Positions 6,953-14,038 are shown, counted from the stretch's first letter. The stretch: DNA of 25,731 bases from an uncultured Acetatifactor sp. (GCA_910585665.1 CAJUFI010000011.1:1-25731), one strand, 5' to 3'. Program-made: numbers and translations. The notes: generated from the letters alone by a model not told the origin.

Positions 6953-7975
6953 ATGGATAGAGACAAGATTCTGAAAATGATCGTTATCCTGGCTGCCATC
7001 GTAGTCATCGCAGGCAGCCTGAGCCGATTGGCCGCGAGGAATTCCATGAGCCTGGACGAATATGCCAGCATCAACGGCACTTCTCTGGATTCTGACGATG
7101 ACGGCGAAGATGGCTCAAGCGATGCCCTTGCGGATTCCGATATCTCCAGCGAATCGAATCGGCCCGGAGACAGCTCAGCGGGTGAACCGGGACAGCCCGA
7201 AGACGGCTCTTCCGATGAAGCTGCACAGCCCGGCACGGCCTCTTCCGACGAGGCTGCACAGCCCGGCACGGCCTCTTCCGATGAGACTGCACAGCCTGAC
7301 ACGGCCTCTTCTCTGGTGGGCGCTTCCCTGAACGGCTCCAGCCAGCTGGAACAGCGCGTCACCCTGGCCGAGGGATTCTATTATGAGCCCATTTCCGACA
7401 ACCTCCGCCGCTATATGACAGGCATTTCCTTCCCTGCCCCTGACGACAGCCCAGAGGCTGCGGAACCGGAAATCACTTTCCAGGAGCTTATGTATGTGCA
7501 CATCCTCCACTATGACTTCGAAGGCGATTCCGCCGAGGGGGAACTGATCTGCAACGCTGCCATCGCCCAGGACCTGACAGAGATTTTCCAGGAGCTCTAC
7601 CGCAATGAATACCGTCTGGAAAAAGTCCTCCTGATCGAGGCCTACGACGGCGATGACACCGCCTCCATGGAGGACAACAATACCTCCTGCTTCAACTATC
7701 GCCCGGTGGAGGAAAGCGACCGCCTGTCGAAGCATGCCTACGGCCTGGCCATCGATATCAATCCTTTGTACAACCCTTACATCACCTATGCCCAGGACGG
7801 CACGGAGGAAGTGTCCCCTCCCTCCGCCCTCCCCTACGCTGACCGCAGCGCGCGCTTTCCCTATAAAATCGACGAGGACGATCTATGCTATAAGCTCTTC
7901 ACCAGCCACGGCTTCATCTGGGGCGGCAACTGGAACAGCGTAAAGGATTACCAGCACTTCCAGAAAACCAACTGA
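6953..7975 (+). CDS. Membrane-anchored M15-family D,D-carboxypeptidase-like protein
   Basis: The 340-residue protein starts with a short cytoplasmic end (MDRDKILK) and one hydrophobic anchor (about residues 8-25). A long acidic Ser/Asp/Glu/Pro-rich linker follows (about 40-125), containing three 11-residue repeats of the type SSDEAAQPGTA. The C-terminal domain has RLSKHAYGLAIDINP (metal ligands His and Asp of the SxHxxGxAxD pattern) and WNSVKDYQHFQ (third ligand His with a preceding acidic residue), as in VanY/CwlK-like M15 peptidases that cut peptidoglycan stem peptides. It likely acts outside the membrane on the cell wall. It is the only intact plus-strand gene and converges on rplQ. Substrate specificity is not visible. 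Confidence 0.8.
   Translation: MDRDKILKMIVILAAIVVIAGSLSRLAARNSMSLDEYASINGTSLDSDDDGEDGSSDALADSDISSESNRPGDSSAGEPGQPEDGSSDEAAQPGTASSDEAAQPGTASSDETAQPDTASSLVGASLNGSSQLEQRVTLAEGFYYEPISDNLRRYMTGISFPAPDDSPEAAEPEITFQELMYVHILHYDFEGDSAEGELICNAAIAQDLTEIFQELYRNEYRLEKVLLIEAYDGDDTASMEDNNTSCFNYRPVEESDRLSKHAYGLAIDINPLYNPYITYAQDGTEEVSPPSALPYADRSARFPYKIDEDDLCYKLFTSHGFIWGGNWNSVKDYQHFQKTN
7205..7303 (+). repeat. Three 33-bp tandem repeats in the peptidase linker
   Basis: Units at 7205-7237, 7238-7270 and 7271-7303 each encode an 11-residue Ser/Asp/Glu/Ala/Gln/Pro-rich repeat, with a few differences between copies and a partial fourth unit. The repeat length is a multiple of three, so changes in copy number would only alter linker length. 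Confidence 0.9.
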
Positions 7976-8039
7976 TTCCTTCTGCCGGCCGCCGGAGATC
8001 CGCAGCCCCGCAAACGCCTTCCCCTCGTCCCTGTGTCGT

Positions 8040-8071
8040 AAAAAGGGAACCAACTCACATTGGCTCCCTTT
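8040..8071 (-). terminator. Rho-independent terminator after rplQ, shared with the convergent gene
   Basis: On the minus strand AAAGGGAGCCAA pairs with TTGGTTCCCTTT over 12 bp (one G-U) with a 6-nt loop, and the U-run continues past the stem. It ends the S10-spc-alpha supercluster about 70 bp after rplQ. The A-rich flank means it could also stop transcription from the peptidase gene on the other strand, less efficiently. Confidence 0.88.
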
Positions 8072-8143
8072 GTCTCATTGCTATCATTTTTCGCAAACCG
8101 CGACATTCCTTTCTCCCACGCTCTCTTCGTGGAAGGGAAGCCC

Positions 8144-8680
8144 TTAGACGAGCTCCAGAATGACCTCCATGGCCGCATCGCCCTTACGGGGGCCTTTCTT
8201 GATGATTCTGGTATAACCGCCATGGCGATTCTCATACTTGGGCCCATACTCGTCAAAAAGCTTTGCCACCAAGTCTACTTCCTTGGTATTTCTCTTACGT
8301 CCCGCAGCCTCAGTGGGAACATACACCACCGGATAAAGCACTCTCAGAATCTGACGTCTCACATGGAGCCTGGAAGGAAGGTCCTTCTTGATTTCCTTCT
8401 CTACGCTCTCAAACTTCGTGACCTTCTTGCCGTCCACCACTTCCTTGACGCGCTTTCCGTCCTTGTCCTTTACGGGAACCTTCGCAGTGACCGTCACCGT
8501 CTCGAAATTGTCCTTCTCCCTGACAGCCATAGCAATCAGATGCTCCGCAATCTTGCGCACTTCCTTAGCCCTGGCCTCCGTGGTGACAATCTTTCCATGA
8601 TACAGAAGCGCCGTCACCTGATTTCTCAAAAGCGCCTTTCTCTGGGGTGATGTCCTGCCTAATTTTCTGTACTTTGCCAT
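8144..8680 (-). CDS. rplQ: 50S ribosomal protein L17 with internal insertion
   Basis: The 178-residue protein begins MAKYRKLGRTSPQRKALLRN and has the conserved ALLYHGKIVTTEARAKEVRK block. It ends with GGYTRIIKKGPRKGDAAMEVILELV, so both family ends are present. Between them about 55-60 extra residues, Lys/Val/Glu-rich (VPVKDKDGKRVKEVVDGKK and following), separate the two halves; usual L17 is 112-130 residues. L17 lines the peptide exit tunnel rim. The ATG at 8680 has AAAGGA and AAAGGAG upstream; the frame also opens at 8719 but that would add non-family residues. Last gene of the supercluster, 140 bp after rpoA. Confidence 0.96.
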   Translation of the reverse strand: MAKYRKLGRTSPQRKALLRNQVTALLYHGKIVTTEARAKEVRKIAEHLIAMAVREKDNFETVTVTAKVPVKDKDGKRVKEVVDGKKVTKFESVEKEIKKDLPSRLHVRRQILRVLYPVVYVPTEAAGRKRNTKEVDLVAKLFDEYGPKYENRHGGYTRIIKKGPRKGDAAMEVILELV

Positions 8681-8820
8681 AATAGTATTCCTTTCTCCTT
8701 TCATGGTACACCCGGCCACGCCCTTTGGTCTTACTCACCGAGTGCATCCGCTTTTGCGGCTCTTTGATATCCATTTAGAGATGAACCACAGATGAACCTT
8801 TTGGATTTACCATCTGCAGA
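8681..8820 (-). other. Structured rpoA-rplQ spacer
   Basis: This 140-nt gap is long for a ribosomal operon. On the minus strand TGCACTCGG pairs with CCGGGTGTA over 9 bp (G-U pairs included), just before the rplQ binding site. Smaller helices are AGATG with CATCT and CCGC-AAAA-GCGG. No promoter or terminator is evident. It may be an L17-responsive element or a processing site; I recognise no named family. Confidence 0.35.
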
Positions 8821-9780
8821 TTATCCTTCTTCGCTAGGGTTCAGCTGCAGCCCCAACTCCTTCAGCTTAGCCAATACCTCTTCCAGGGACTTCCGCCCAA
8901 GGTTGCGGACCTTCATCATATCCTCGGAAGTCTTGTTGCACAGTTCCTCCACCGTATTGATGCCGGCCCTCTTCAGGCAGTTGAAGGAACGGACGGAGAG
9001 CTCCAGTTCATCGATGCTCATCTCCAGCACCTTCTCCCTCTCATCGTCTTCCTTCTCCACCATGACCTCCGCGGTCTTGGCATTTTCGGACAGGTCAATG
9101 AAAAGACTCAGGTGTTCGCTCAGCACCTTCGCCGCAAGGCTCACTGCCTCGTCCGGTGCAAGGGTTCCGTTGGTGAACACATCCAGCGTCAGCTTATCAT
9201 AATCGGTAATCTGCCCTACACGGGTATTCTCTACCGAAACATTTACTCTTTCAACAGGTGTGTATATAGAATCGATGGCGATGACACCAATCGGTAAATC
9301 CTCGTGTTTGTTCTTATCGGCGCTCACATAGCCTCGGCCCTTGGTAATGGTCAGCTCAATGTAAAGCTTGGCGTCCTTGCCGCAGAGCGTGGCAATCACC
9401 AAATCCGGGTTCAAAATCTCGATATCCTGGTCTGCCTGGATATCAGAAGCGTGCACGATGCCTTCGCCTTCGTACTCAATGTATGCTGTCTTGGCCTCAT
9501 TGGTCTCGCTGTTGTTCTTGATAGCGAGGCTTTTGATGTTCATGATGATTTCTGTCACGTCCTCCTTGATGCCGGGGACAGCGCTGAACTCATGCAGGAC
9601 GCCTTCAACCTTAATCTGGCTGACTGCGGCTCCAGGCAGAGATGAAAGCATGATTCTCCTCAAAGAATTGCCAAGAGTGATGCCGTAGCCTCTTTCCAAA
9701 GGCTCCACTATGAATCTGCCATACTTCTTGTCTTCTGAAATCTCAGCAACCTCAATATTAGGTCTCTCAAAATCAAACAC
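8821..9780 (-). CDS. rpoA: RNA polymerase alpha subunit
   Basis: The 319-residue protein begins (M)FDFERPNIEVAEISEDKKYG. The N-terminal assembly domain includes FIVEPLERGYGITLGNSLRR and LSSLPGAAVSQIKVEGV. The C-terminal domain (about residues 250-310) has FNCLKRAGINTVEELCNKT and KVRNLGRKSLEEVLAKL, the helix-hairpin-helix that binds UP elements and activators. I chose the GTG at 9780 because AAAGGAGGG lies 6-7 nt upstream and the protein then begins as alpha subunits of relatives do; an upstream ATG would add 19 non-conserved residues and put the ribosome site inside the gene. It lies between rpsD and rplQ, as in the canonical alpha operon. Confidence 0.97.
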   Translation of the reverse strand: MFDFERPNIEVAEISEDKKYGRFIVEPLERGYGITLGNSLRRIMLSSLPGAAVSQIKVEGVLHEFSAVPGIKEDVTEIIMNIKSLAIKNNSETNEAKTAYIEYEGEGIVHASDIQADQDIEILNPDLVIATLCGKDAKLYIELTITKGRGYVSADKNKHEDLPIGVIAIDSIYTPVERVNVSVENTRVGQITDYDKLTLDVFTNGTLAPDEAVSLAAKVLSEHLSLFIDLSENAKTAEVMVEKEDDEREKVLEMSIDELELSVRSFNCLKRAGINTVEELCNKTSEDMMKVRNLGRKSLEEVLAKLKELGLQLNPSEEG

Positions 9781-9878
9781 TCGAATACCCTCCTTTTTTT
9801 GTTTGTCAATGCACAAGCGCTCCGAAGCCATATCCACCCCACATAGCGGCGGAATATGGCCTCAGAGGCCAGCAGGGC

Positions 9879-10472
9879 TTACTTGGAGTACAACTCGACA
9901 ATAAGCATTTCATTCACAGGAACATCAATCATTTCTCTGGTGGGAAGGTTCTTTATCGTGCCTTTCAGACCTTCTAAATCAACTTCCATCCAGTCAGGCA
10001 CCAGTCTGCCGCCGGTCACCTCGACGATTTCCTTGTACCTCTGCATGGACCTTGCCTTTTCCGTGAGTTCGATGACATCGCCGGCTTTGATCAGATAGGA
10101 AGGGATATTCACCTTCTTGCCGTTCACCATGATGTGCTTGTGGCCTACCACCTGTCTCGCCTCTCTTCTGGTTCTGGCCAATCCCATTCTGAACACCACG
10201 TTGTCCAGCCTTCTCTCCAGCATGACCATCAGGTTCTCACCGGTCATGCCCTTCATTCTGTCGGCCTTGTTGTAATAGTTCCTGAAAGGCTTCTCCAGAA
10301 CGCCGTAGATGAACTTCGCCTTCTGCTTCTCCCGAAGCTGCAGGCCGTACTCACTCACTTTCTTGCCGGCCTTCAGGTTCTGTCTCTTAGACTTCTTGTC
10401 ATAGCCCAAATAAGAAGGCTCCAATCCCAAAGCTCTGCATCTCTTCAATACGGGTACTCGATTTACTGCCAT
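9879..10472 (-). CDS. rpsD: 30S ribosomal protein S4
   Basis: The 197-residue protein begins MAVNRVPVLKRCRALGLEPS. The S4 RNA-binding domain covers about residues 85-150 (RRLDNVVFRMGLARTRREAR, then VNGKKVNIPSYLIKAGDVIEL). It has only one N-terminal cysteine, so it is the zinc-free form. S4 starts assembly of the 30S body. Unlike Bacillus subtilis, where rpsD stands alone with its own leader, here it sits in the alpha operon between rpsK and rpoA, as in E. coli, where S4 represses translation through a pseudoknot before rpsM. The long structured gap before rpsM here fits a similar control. Confidence 0.98.
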   Translation of the reverse strand: MAVNRVPVLKRCRALGLEPSYLGYDKKSKRQNLKAGKKVSEYGLQLREKQKAKFIYGVLEKPFRNYYNKADRMKGMTGENLMVMLERRLDNVVFRMGLARTRREARQVVGHKHIMVNGKKVNIPSYLIKAGDVIELTEKARSMQRYKEIVEVTGGRLVPDWMEVDLEGLKGTIKNLPTREMIDVPVNEMLIVELYSK

Positions 10473-10551
10473 TTTTCCTTTTCCTCAACTTTCTTGTCTG
10501 TTTACAGTGCCAAAGCACCTTCCTCCAACAACCTGAACTTCTCTTCCCGCA

Positions 10552-10947
10552 CTATACTCTGCGGCGCTTAGGCGGCCTGCACCCATTGTGAGGGACAGGG
10601 GTCACGTCACGGATGCTCACTACCTCCAGGCCACATGCGTAAAGCGCCCTGATAGCGGCCTCGCGCCCTGAACCAGGTCCTTTCACGAATACGTCCACAG
10701 ACTTCAGCCCATGTATCAATGCGGCCTTAGTAGCTGTCTCTGCCGCCATCTGCGCGGCATATGGAGTAGATTTCCTTGAACCTCTAAATCCCAGACCACC
10801 GGCACTTGCCCAGCTCAGGGCGTTCCCCTGGGTATCCGTCAATGTAACAATGGTATTGTTAAAAGAAGACTGGATATGTGCCTGTCCGCGTTCAACGTTT
10901 TTCTTTACGCGCTTTTTTGTCACTTTTTTTGCAACTTGTTTCGCCAT
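10552..10947 (-). CDS. rpsK: 30S ribosomal protein S11
   Basis: The 131-residue protein begins MAKQVAKKVTKKRVKKNVER, a basic extension, followed by GQAHIQSSFNNTIVTLTDTQ, SWASAGGLGFRGSRKSTPYA and the conserved end RDVTPVPHNGCRPPKRRRV. It forms part of the 30S platform at the mRNA exit channel. It lies 53 bp after rpsM and 79 bp before rpsD in the alpha operon. Length and all family blocks are normal. Confidence 0.98.
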   Translation of the reverse strand: MAKQVAKKVTKKRVKKNVERGQAHIQSSFNNTIVTLTDTQGNALSWASAGGLGFRGSRKSTPYAAQMAAETATKAALIHGLKSVDVFVKGPGSGREAAIRALYACGLEVVSIRDVTPVPHNGCRPPKRRRV

Positions 10948-11000
10948 TTTAAACTAACCTACTTTCTCATCATTCTGCAGTTACTTGAAAACCTGTCCTA

Positions 11001-11372
11001 TTACTTCTTCTTGTTCGCAACAGTTCTCTTGGGTCCTTTGCGGGTCCTGGCATTGTTCTTGGTATTCTGACCGCGGACAGGAAGGCCCTTACGATGGCGG
11101 ATGCCGCGATAGCAGCCGATTTCCTGAAGCCTCTTGATGTTCAGCGCCACTTCGCGCCTCAGGTCACCTTCCACCACGACGCCAAGCTTCTCGATAGCCT
11201 CCGTGATCCTCTTCACTTCGTCATCGGTGACGTCCCGCACTCTGGTATCCGGATTCACGCCCGACTCTTTCAAAAGCTTGTTAGAGGTAGTCCTGCCGAT
11301 TCCATAGATATAGGTCAGTCCGATTTCAATACGTTTCTCCCTAGGTAAGTCAACACCTGCGATACGAGCCAT
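11001..11372 (-). CDS. rpsM: 30S ribosomal protein S13
   Basis: The 123-residue protein begins MARIAGVDLPREKRIEIGLT. It has the helix-two-turn-helix region YGIGRTTSNKLLKESGV and the basic tail RGLPVRGQNTKNNARTRKGP-type segment that reaches the tRNAs at the P site and the intersubunit bridge with L5. GGAGG stands 7 nt before the ATG. It is preceded by an unusually long 372-nt gap that separates it from rpmJ and contains several hairpins, so its translation may be controlled from there. Confidence 0.97.
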   Translation of the reverse strand: MARIAGVDLPREKRIEIGLTYIYGIGRTTSNKLLKESGVNPDTRVRDVTDDEVKRITEAIEKLGVVVEGDLRREVALNIKRLQEIGCYRGIRHRKGLPVRGQNTKNNARTRKGPKRTVANKKK

Positions 11373-11484
11373 TTACATTTCCTCCATTTTCTGTTACTAA
11401 TTGATTGGGGCTTCCACCCAACCGGACTCTCATTTTGCATCTGATCCATCCGATCTTTCCAAGACTTATAACCTGTGCCACCCT

Positions 11485-11508
11485 GAAAAATGTGCTTGCA
11501 CACTTTTC
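11485..11508 (-). other. Ten-base-pair hairpin with CAAG tetraloop before rpsM
   Basis: GAAAAGTGTG and CACATTTTTC pair over 10 bp (one G-U) around a CAAG loop. The 3' arm contains five U residues, so it resembles a terminator whose U-run is in the stem. It starts two bases after the three-copy stem-loop. Confidence 0.5.
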
Positions 11509-11510
11509 AT

Positions 11511-11569
11511 AGATGAAACTTAGTTTTCTTAAGTTCCGTACTTTGGAACTTTAGAAAATCTTTTCATCT
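11511..11569 (-). repeat. Three-copy stem-loop family, copy 3 (before rpsM)
   Basis: Read on the minus strand, the outer stem AGATGAAA pairs with TTTCATCT. It has an inner stem with UAA facing UAA, a terminal stem AGTTCC with GGAACT, a loop of AAAGUAC type and the conserved CTAAG just before the closing outer strand. It differs from the other copies by paired substitutions and a slightly shorter 3' inner strand. It is about 175 nt past the rpmJ stop. Confidence 0.75.
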
Positions 11570-11744
11570 TGGTATCAAGAAGTAATCTCCCGTAAGCCCT
11601 ATCCCAGTTCTATGATAATCAACGCACAAAACTTCAGGCACGCCTGTGCCCGCATCTTTGCCGTTGGTTCAGCCGCACATAAAAACAGGACAAGTACTCA
11701 CTTGACACGGCGCAGCACCATCCGGGACTGCACTCATGCGGTGA

Positions 11745-11858
11745 TTATCCCTGTCTCTGCTTGTGTTTCGGATTCTCGCAGATTACTCTGATGCGTCCTT
11801 TTCTCTTGATGATCTTGCACTTTTCGCACATTGGTTTTACTGATGATCTAACCTTCAC
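11745..11858 (-). CDS. rpmJ: 50S ribosomal protein L36, zinc-binding form
   Basis: A GTG at 11858 opens a 37-residue protein, (M)KVRSSVKPMCEKCKIIKRK and onwards to NPKHKQRQG, the complete L36. Cys11, Cys14, Cys27 and His32 form the zinc site of the C+ type. AAGGAGGG lies 6 nt before the GTG, which settles the start; no ATG is available before the conserved residues. It lies between infA and rpsM, as in other Firmicutes, and is the first gene after the internal promoter at 11892-11920. L36 sits at the base of the L7/L12 stalk region of 23S rRNA. Confidence 0.97.
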   Translation of the reverse strand: MKVRSSVKPMCEKCKIIKRKGRIRVICENPKHKQRQG

Positions 11859-11891
11859 GTTAAACCCTCCTTTCAAAAAAGACCATTTTGT

Positions 11892-11920
11892 ATTATAACA
11901 TGGGAAAACCCTCTTTGCAA
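11892..11920 (-). promoter_or_regulatory. Internal promoter before rpmJ
   Basis: Minus strand TTGCAA (11920-11915), 17-nt spacer, perfect TATAAT (11897-11892). It would start RNA about 27 nt before the rpmJ GTG and allow the alpha block (rpmJ to rplQ) to be made separately from the spc block. The -35 and spacing are identical to those of the main rpsJ promoter. Confidence 0.8.
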
Positions 11921-11986
11921 CCATTTTTTCTCAATATTTCATTCTTATAGGAATATTTCGATGGCTTCCGAAAGGTCCTTCCCACA

Positions 11987-12205
11987 TTATTTATCTCTCC
12001 AGATGATGCGCCCCTTGGTCAGGTCGTAGGGAGACAGTTCCAGCGTCACCCTGTCCCCGGGAAGGATGCGGATGAAGTTCTGGCGCAGCTTGCCGCTGAT
12101 ATGTGCCAGCACCCGATGTCCGTTCTCCAGCTCTACCTGGAACATGGTGTTCGGAAGCTTCTCTACCACGGTACCCTCGATTTCGATTACATCACTTTTA
12201 GACAT
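11987..12205 (-). CDS. infA: Translation initiation factor IF-1
   Basis: The 72-residue protein MSKSDVIEIEGTVVEKLPNT...LSPYDLTKGRIIWRDK is a complete IF-1 with the S1-type OB fold: GHRVLAHISGKLRQNFIRIL and GDRVTLELSPYDLTKGRI are the family blocks. It binds the 30S A site during initiation. GGAGG is 7-8 nt before the ATG. It follows the small KOW-type gene by 15 bp and precedes the rpmJ promoter, so it ends the spc-block transcript or reads through into rpmJ. Confidence 0.98.
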   Translation of the reverse strand: MSKSDVIEIEGTVVEKLPNTMFQVELENGHRVLAHISGKLRQNFIRILPGDRVTLELSPYDLTKGRIIWRDK

Positions 12206-12220
12206 ATATTTCCTCCATTT

Positions 12221-12496
12221 TCAATCTTGACTGCTTTTCCTTGCATACTGCTTCAATGCATATTTGATTTCCGCCGGATGCACCGTCCCGCCGCTTCGCA
12301 GCCTGGCAAGCAATTCAGCATCCACCCACTCGTTGATCGGCTGTACATGTTTCCTGCGCTTCTTTTTCGGCGCGTCGGGCAGCTTCCGCTTTCCGTCGCA
12401 CACGTACACAAAGTCGTCTTTCTGCCCTACGATCACATACACCGTATCCTTGTCATGCCCGGCCCTGGAAGCCGCCAGCTGTCCTATCATGCTCAT
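12221..12496 (-). CDS. KOW-type (L14e-like) small RNA-binding protein
   Basis: The 91-residue protein begins MSMIGQLAASRAGHDKDTVY and continues VIVGQKDDFVYVCDGKRKL. The G-x-x-A-x-S-x-x-G-x-D pattern followed by two strands is the KOW/ribosomal L14e-like fold seen in small proteins encoded between map and infA in many Clostridia. The second half has a basic patch (PKKKRRKHVQP) and a helical, lysine-rich tail, which fits RNA binding. The exact role is not established to my knowledge; position suggests a link with translation or ribosome assembly. GGAGG is 5 nt before the ATG at 12496, and a second ATG at 12490 is possible. Confidence 0.8.
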   Translation of the reverse strand: MSMIGQLAASRAGHDKDTVYVIVGQKDDFVYVCDGKRKLPDAPKKKRRKHVQPINEWVDAELLARLRSGGTVHPAEIKYALKQYARKSSQD

Positions 12497-12512
12497 TCCG
12501 CCCTCCGCCGTG

Positions 12513-13265
12513 TCAGCATACCGTGAGAATCTCCGGCTCGCCGTCCGTAATCAGAATAGTATTCTCATAATGCGCCGACAGGGAGCCGTCCTCTGTGACT
12601 ACAGTCCAGTCATCATCCAGCCATTCCACGTCCGGCCGGCCCATATTGATCATAGGCTCCACGGCCAGGGTCATGCCGGGACGGAGCTTCGGCCCTCTCT
12701 TTATCTGCGCGAAGTTGGGAATCTGGGGATCCTCGTGGAGCTTCGTCCCCACGCCGTGTCCCACCAGATCCCGCACGATGCCGTAGCCGTGGGGCTTGAC
12801 ATACGCAGCTATCGCATTGGAAATCTCAAAAAGGTGGTTCCCGGCTTTCGCTTTCTCCAGGCCCGCGAAGAAGCTTTCCCTGGTCACATCGATAAGCTTC
12901 TGGGCCTCCGGGCTGATTTTGCCGACTCCGTGGGTCCTTGCCTCATCGGAATGGTAGCCTTTATAAATCATGCCTGCGTCCAGGCTCACAATGTCGCCCT
13001 CCTGTAAGACGCGGTGCTTGCTGGGGATGCCATGCACCACCTCATCGTTCACAGACACGCAGATGCTCGCCGGAAATCCATTGTAATGGAGGAAATTCGG
13101 AATCCCCCCCAGCTTCCGTATCAAGCTGTCCCCCCTGATGTCGATCTCCCTGGTAGTTATGCCGGGACGTATCATCTCCTCCAGCTCCTTGTGCACGATG
13201 GCCAGCAGCCTGCAGGATTCCCGGATCAGCTTGATTTGATCTTCTGTTTTAATTATAATCGCCAT
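12513..13265 (-). CDS. map: Methionine aminopeptidase, type I
   Basis: The 250-residue protein begins MAIIIKTEDQIKLIRESCRL. Metal ligands of the pita-bread fold are visible: the two aspartates in SLDAGMIYKGYHSDEART, the histidine near DLVGHGVGTKLHEDPQIPNF, and the glutamates in LAVEPMI and SAHYENTILIT. It removes the initiator methionine from nascent proteins at the exit tunnel. It lacks the N-terminal zinc-finger extension of other types. It follows adk by 11 bp; adk-map after secY is the standard Gram-positive spc arrangement. Confidence 0.97.
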   Translation of the reverse strand: MAIIIKTEDQIKLIRESCRLLAIVHKELEEMIRPGITTREIDIRGDSLIRKLGGIPNFLHYNGFPASICVSVNDEVVHGIPSKHRVLQEGDIVSLDAGMIYKGYHSDEARTHGVGKISPEAQKLIDVTRESFFAGLEKAKAGNHLFEISNAIAAYVKPHGYGIVRDLVGHGVGTKLHEDPQIPNFAQIKRGPKLRPGMTLAVEPMINMGRPDVEWLDDDWTVVTEDGSLSAHYENTILITDGEPEILTVC

Positions 13266-13276
13266 GGCACCAATTC

Positions 13277-13918
13277 CTATCCCAGTATGGCCACGATTGC
13301 ACGGAACACTTCCTCCATGTCCATAGTCCCGTCCACCGTCCGCAGGATGCCCTTCTGTGTGTAGTACTCAATCAGGGGCTGCGTCTGCTCATGGTACACT
13401 TTCAGCCTGTTCTGCACCGTCTCGGGCTTATCGTCGTCCCGCAGCACCAGATCGGATCCGCAGCTGTCGCAGATTCCCTCCTGCTTGGGCGGTATATGCT
13501 CCACATGATAGGTGGCGCCGCACTTCAGACAGGCACGTCTGCCCGACATCCTCTTCACGATGTTCTCGTCCGGCACATCCACATCCACCGCATAGTCAAT
13601 GCTCTCGTTCTGTTTTCCCAGAGCCTCGTCCAGCACCTGGGCCTGGGGAATCGTCCTGGGGAAGCCGTCCAGCACATAGCCGCCGGCACAGTCTTCCTGG
13701 GCCACCCTGTCCAGCAGAATCTTCACCGTCAGCTCATCCGGCACCAAAAGGCCCTGATCCATGTACTGCTTCGCCTCCTTGCCAAGCGCCGTGCCGTTCT
13801 TGATATTGGCCCGGAAGATATCTCCTGTGGACACATGGGGAATCCCGTATTTCTCTGCAATCATCTTGGCCTGTGTCCCTTTTCCGGCACCAGGCGCTCC
13901 CAACATAATAATTTTCAT
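13277..13918 (-). CDS. adk: Adenylate kinase, zinc-lid type
   Basis: The 213-residue enzyme begins MKIIMLGAPGAGKGTQ, which includes the P-loop GAPGAGKGT. The AMP-binding part has HVSTGDIFRANI and GFPRTIPQA. The lid carries four cysteines (CLKCGATYH and CDSCGSDL, Cys-x2-Cys-x16-Cys-x2-Cys), the structural zinc site of Gram-positive enzymes. It interconverts ATP, AMP and ADP. The ATG at 13918 was preferred over one at 13930 because GGAGGT lies 5 nt upstream of it. A 171-bp gap with two strong hairpins separates it from secY, which is long for this operon. Confidence 0.97.
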   Translation of the reverse strand: MKIIMLGAPGAGKGTQAKMIAEKYGIPHVSTGDIFRANIKNGTALGKEAKQYMDQGLLVPDELTVKILLDRVAQEDCAGGYVLDGFPRTIPQAQVLDEALGKQNESIDYAVDVDVPDENIVKRMSGRRACLKCGATYHVEHIPPKQEGICDSCGSDLVLRDDDKPETVQNRLKVYHEQTQPLIEYYTQKGILRTVDGTMDMEEVFRAIVAILG

Positions 13919-13930
13919 TCTTACCTCCAT

Positions 13931-13949
13931 GCCGCCTCACCATGGCGGC
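13931..13949 (-). other. Hairpin just before the adk ribosome binding site
   Basis: GCCGCC and GGCGGC pair perfectly with a 7-nt loop. The stem ends three bases before GGAGG, so it could limit ribosome access to adk or protect the 5' end of a processed transcript. Confidence 0.5.
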
Positions 13950-14005
13950 CCAAACCCGGATTCCCTGACCCTGAATCGCCCTGGGATGTCCGGGATATTT
14001 TATAA

Positions 14006-14038
14006 GAGGAGCTTCCCCAATCCACGGGAAAGCCCCTC
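14006..14038 (-). other. 13-bp hairpin in the secY-adk gap
   Basis: GAGGGGCTTTCCC pairs with GGGGAAGCTCCTC over 13 bp with two G-U pairs and a 7-nt loop. No U-run follows on either strand, so it is unlikely to be a terminator. A processing or mRNA-stability element separating secY from adk is possible. Confidence 0.55.

Larger units (their letters stand above)
11373..11744 (-). promoter_or_regulatory. Long structured spacer between rpmJ and rpsM
   Basis: These 372 nt hold no convincing gene. From rpmJ towards rpsM there is about 175 nt without strong simple helices, then a copy of the three-copy stem-loop family (11511-11569), a 10-bp hairpin with a CAAG tetraloop (11485-11508), and a 7-bp hairpin (GGTTGGG with CCCAATC, about 11404-11424) close to the rpsM ribosome binding site. 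In E. coli the S4 repressor acts at the rpsM leader and rpsD is in this operon, so S4-responsive control is a reasonable inference but is not shown. Confidence 0.45.
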
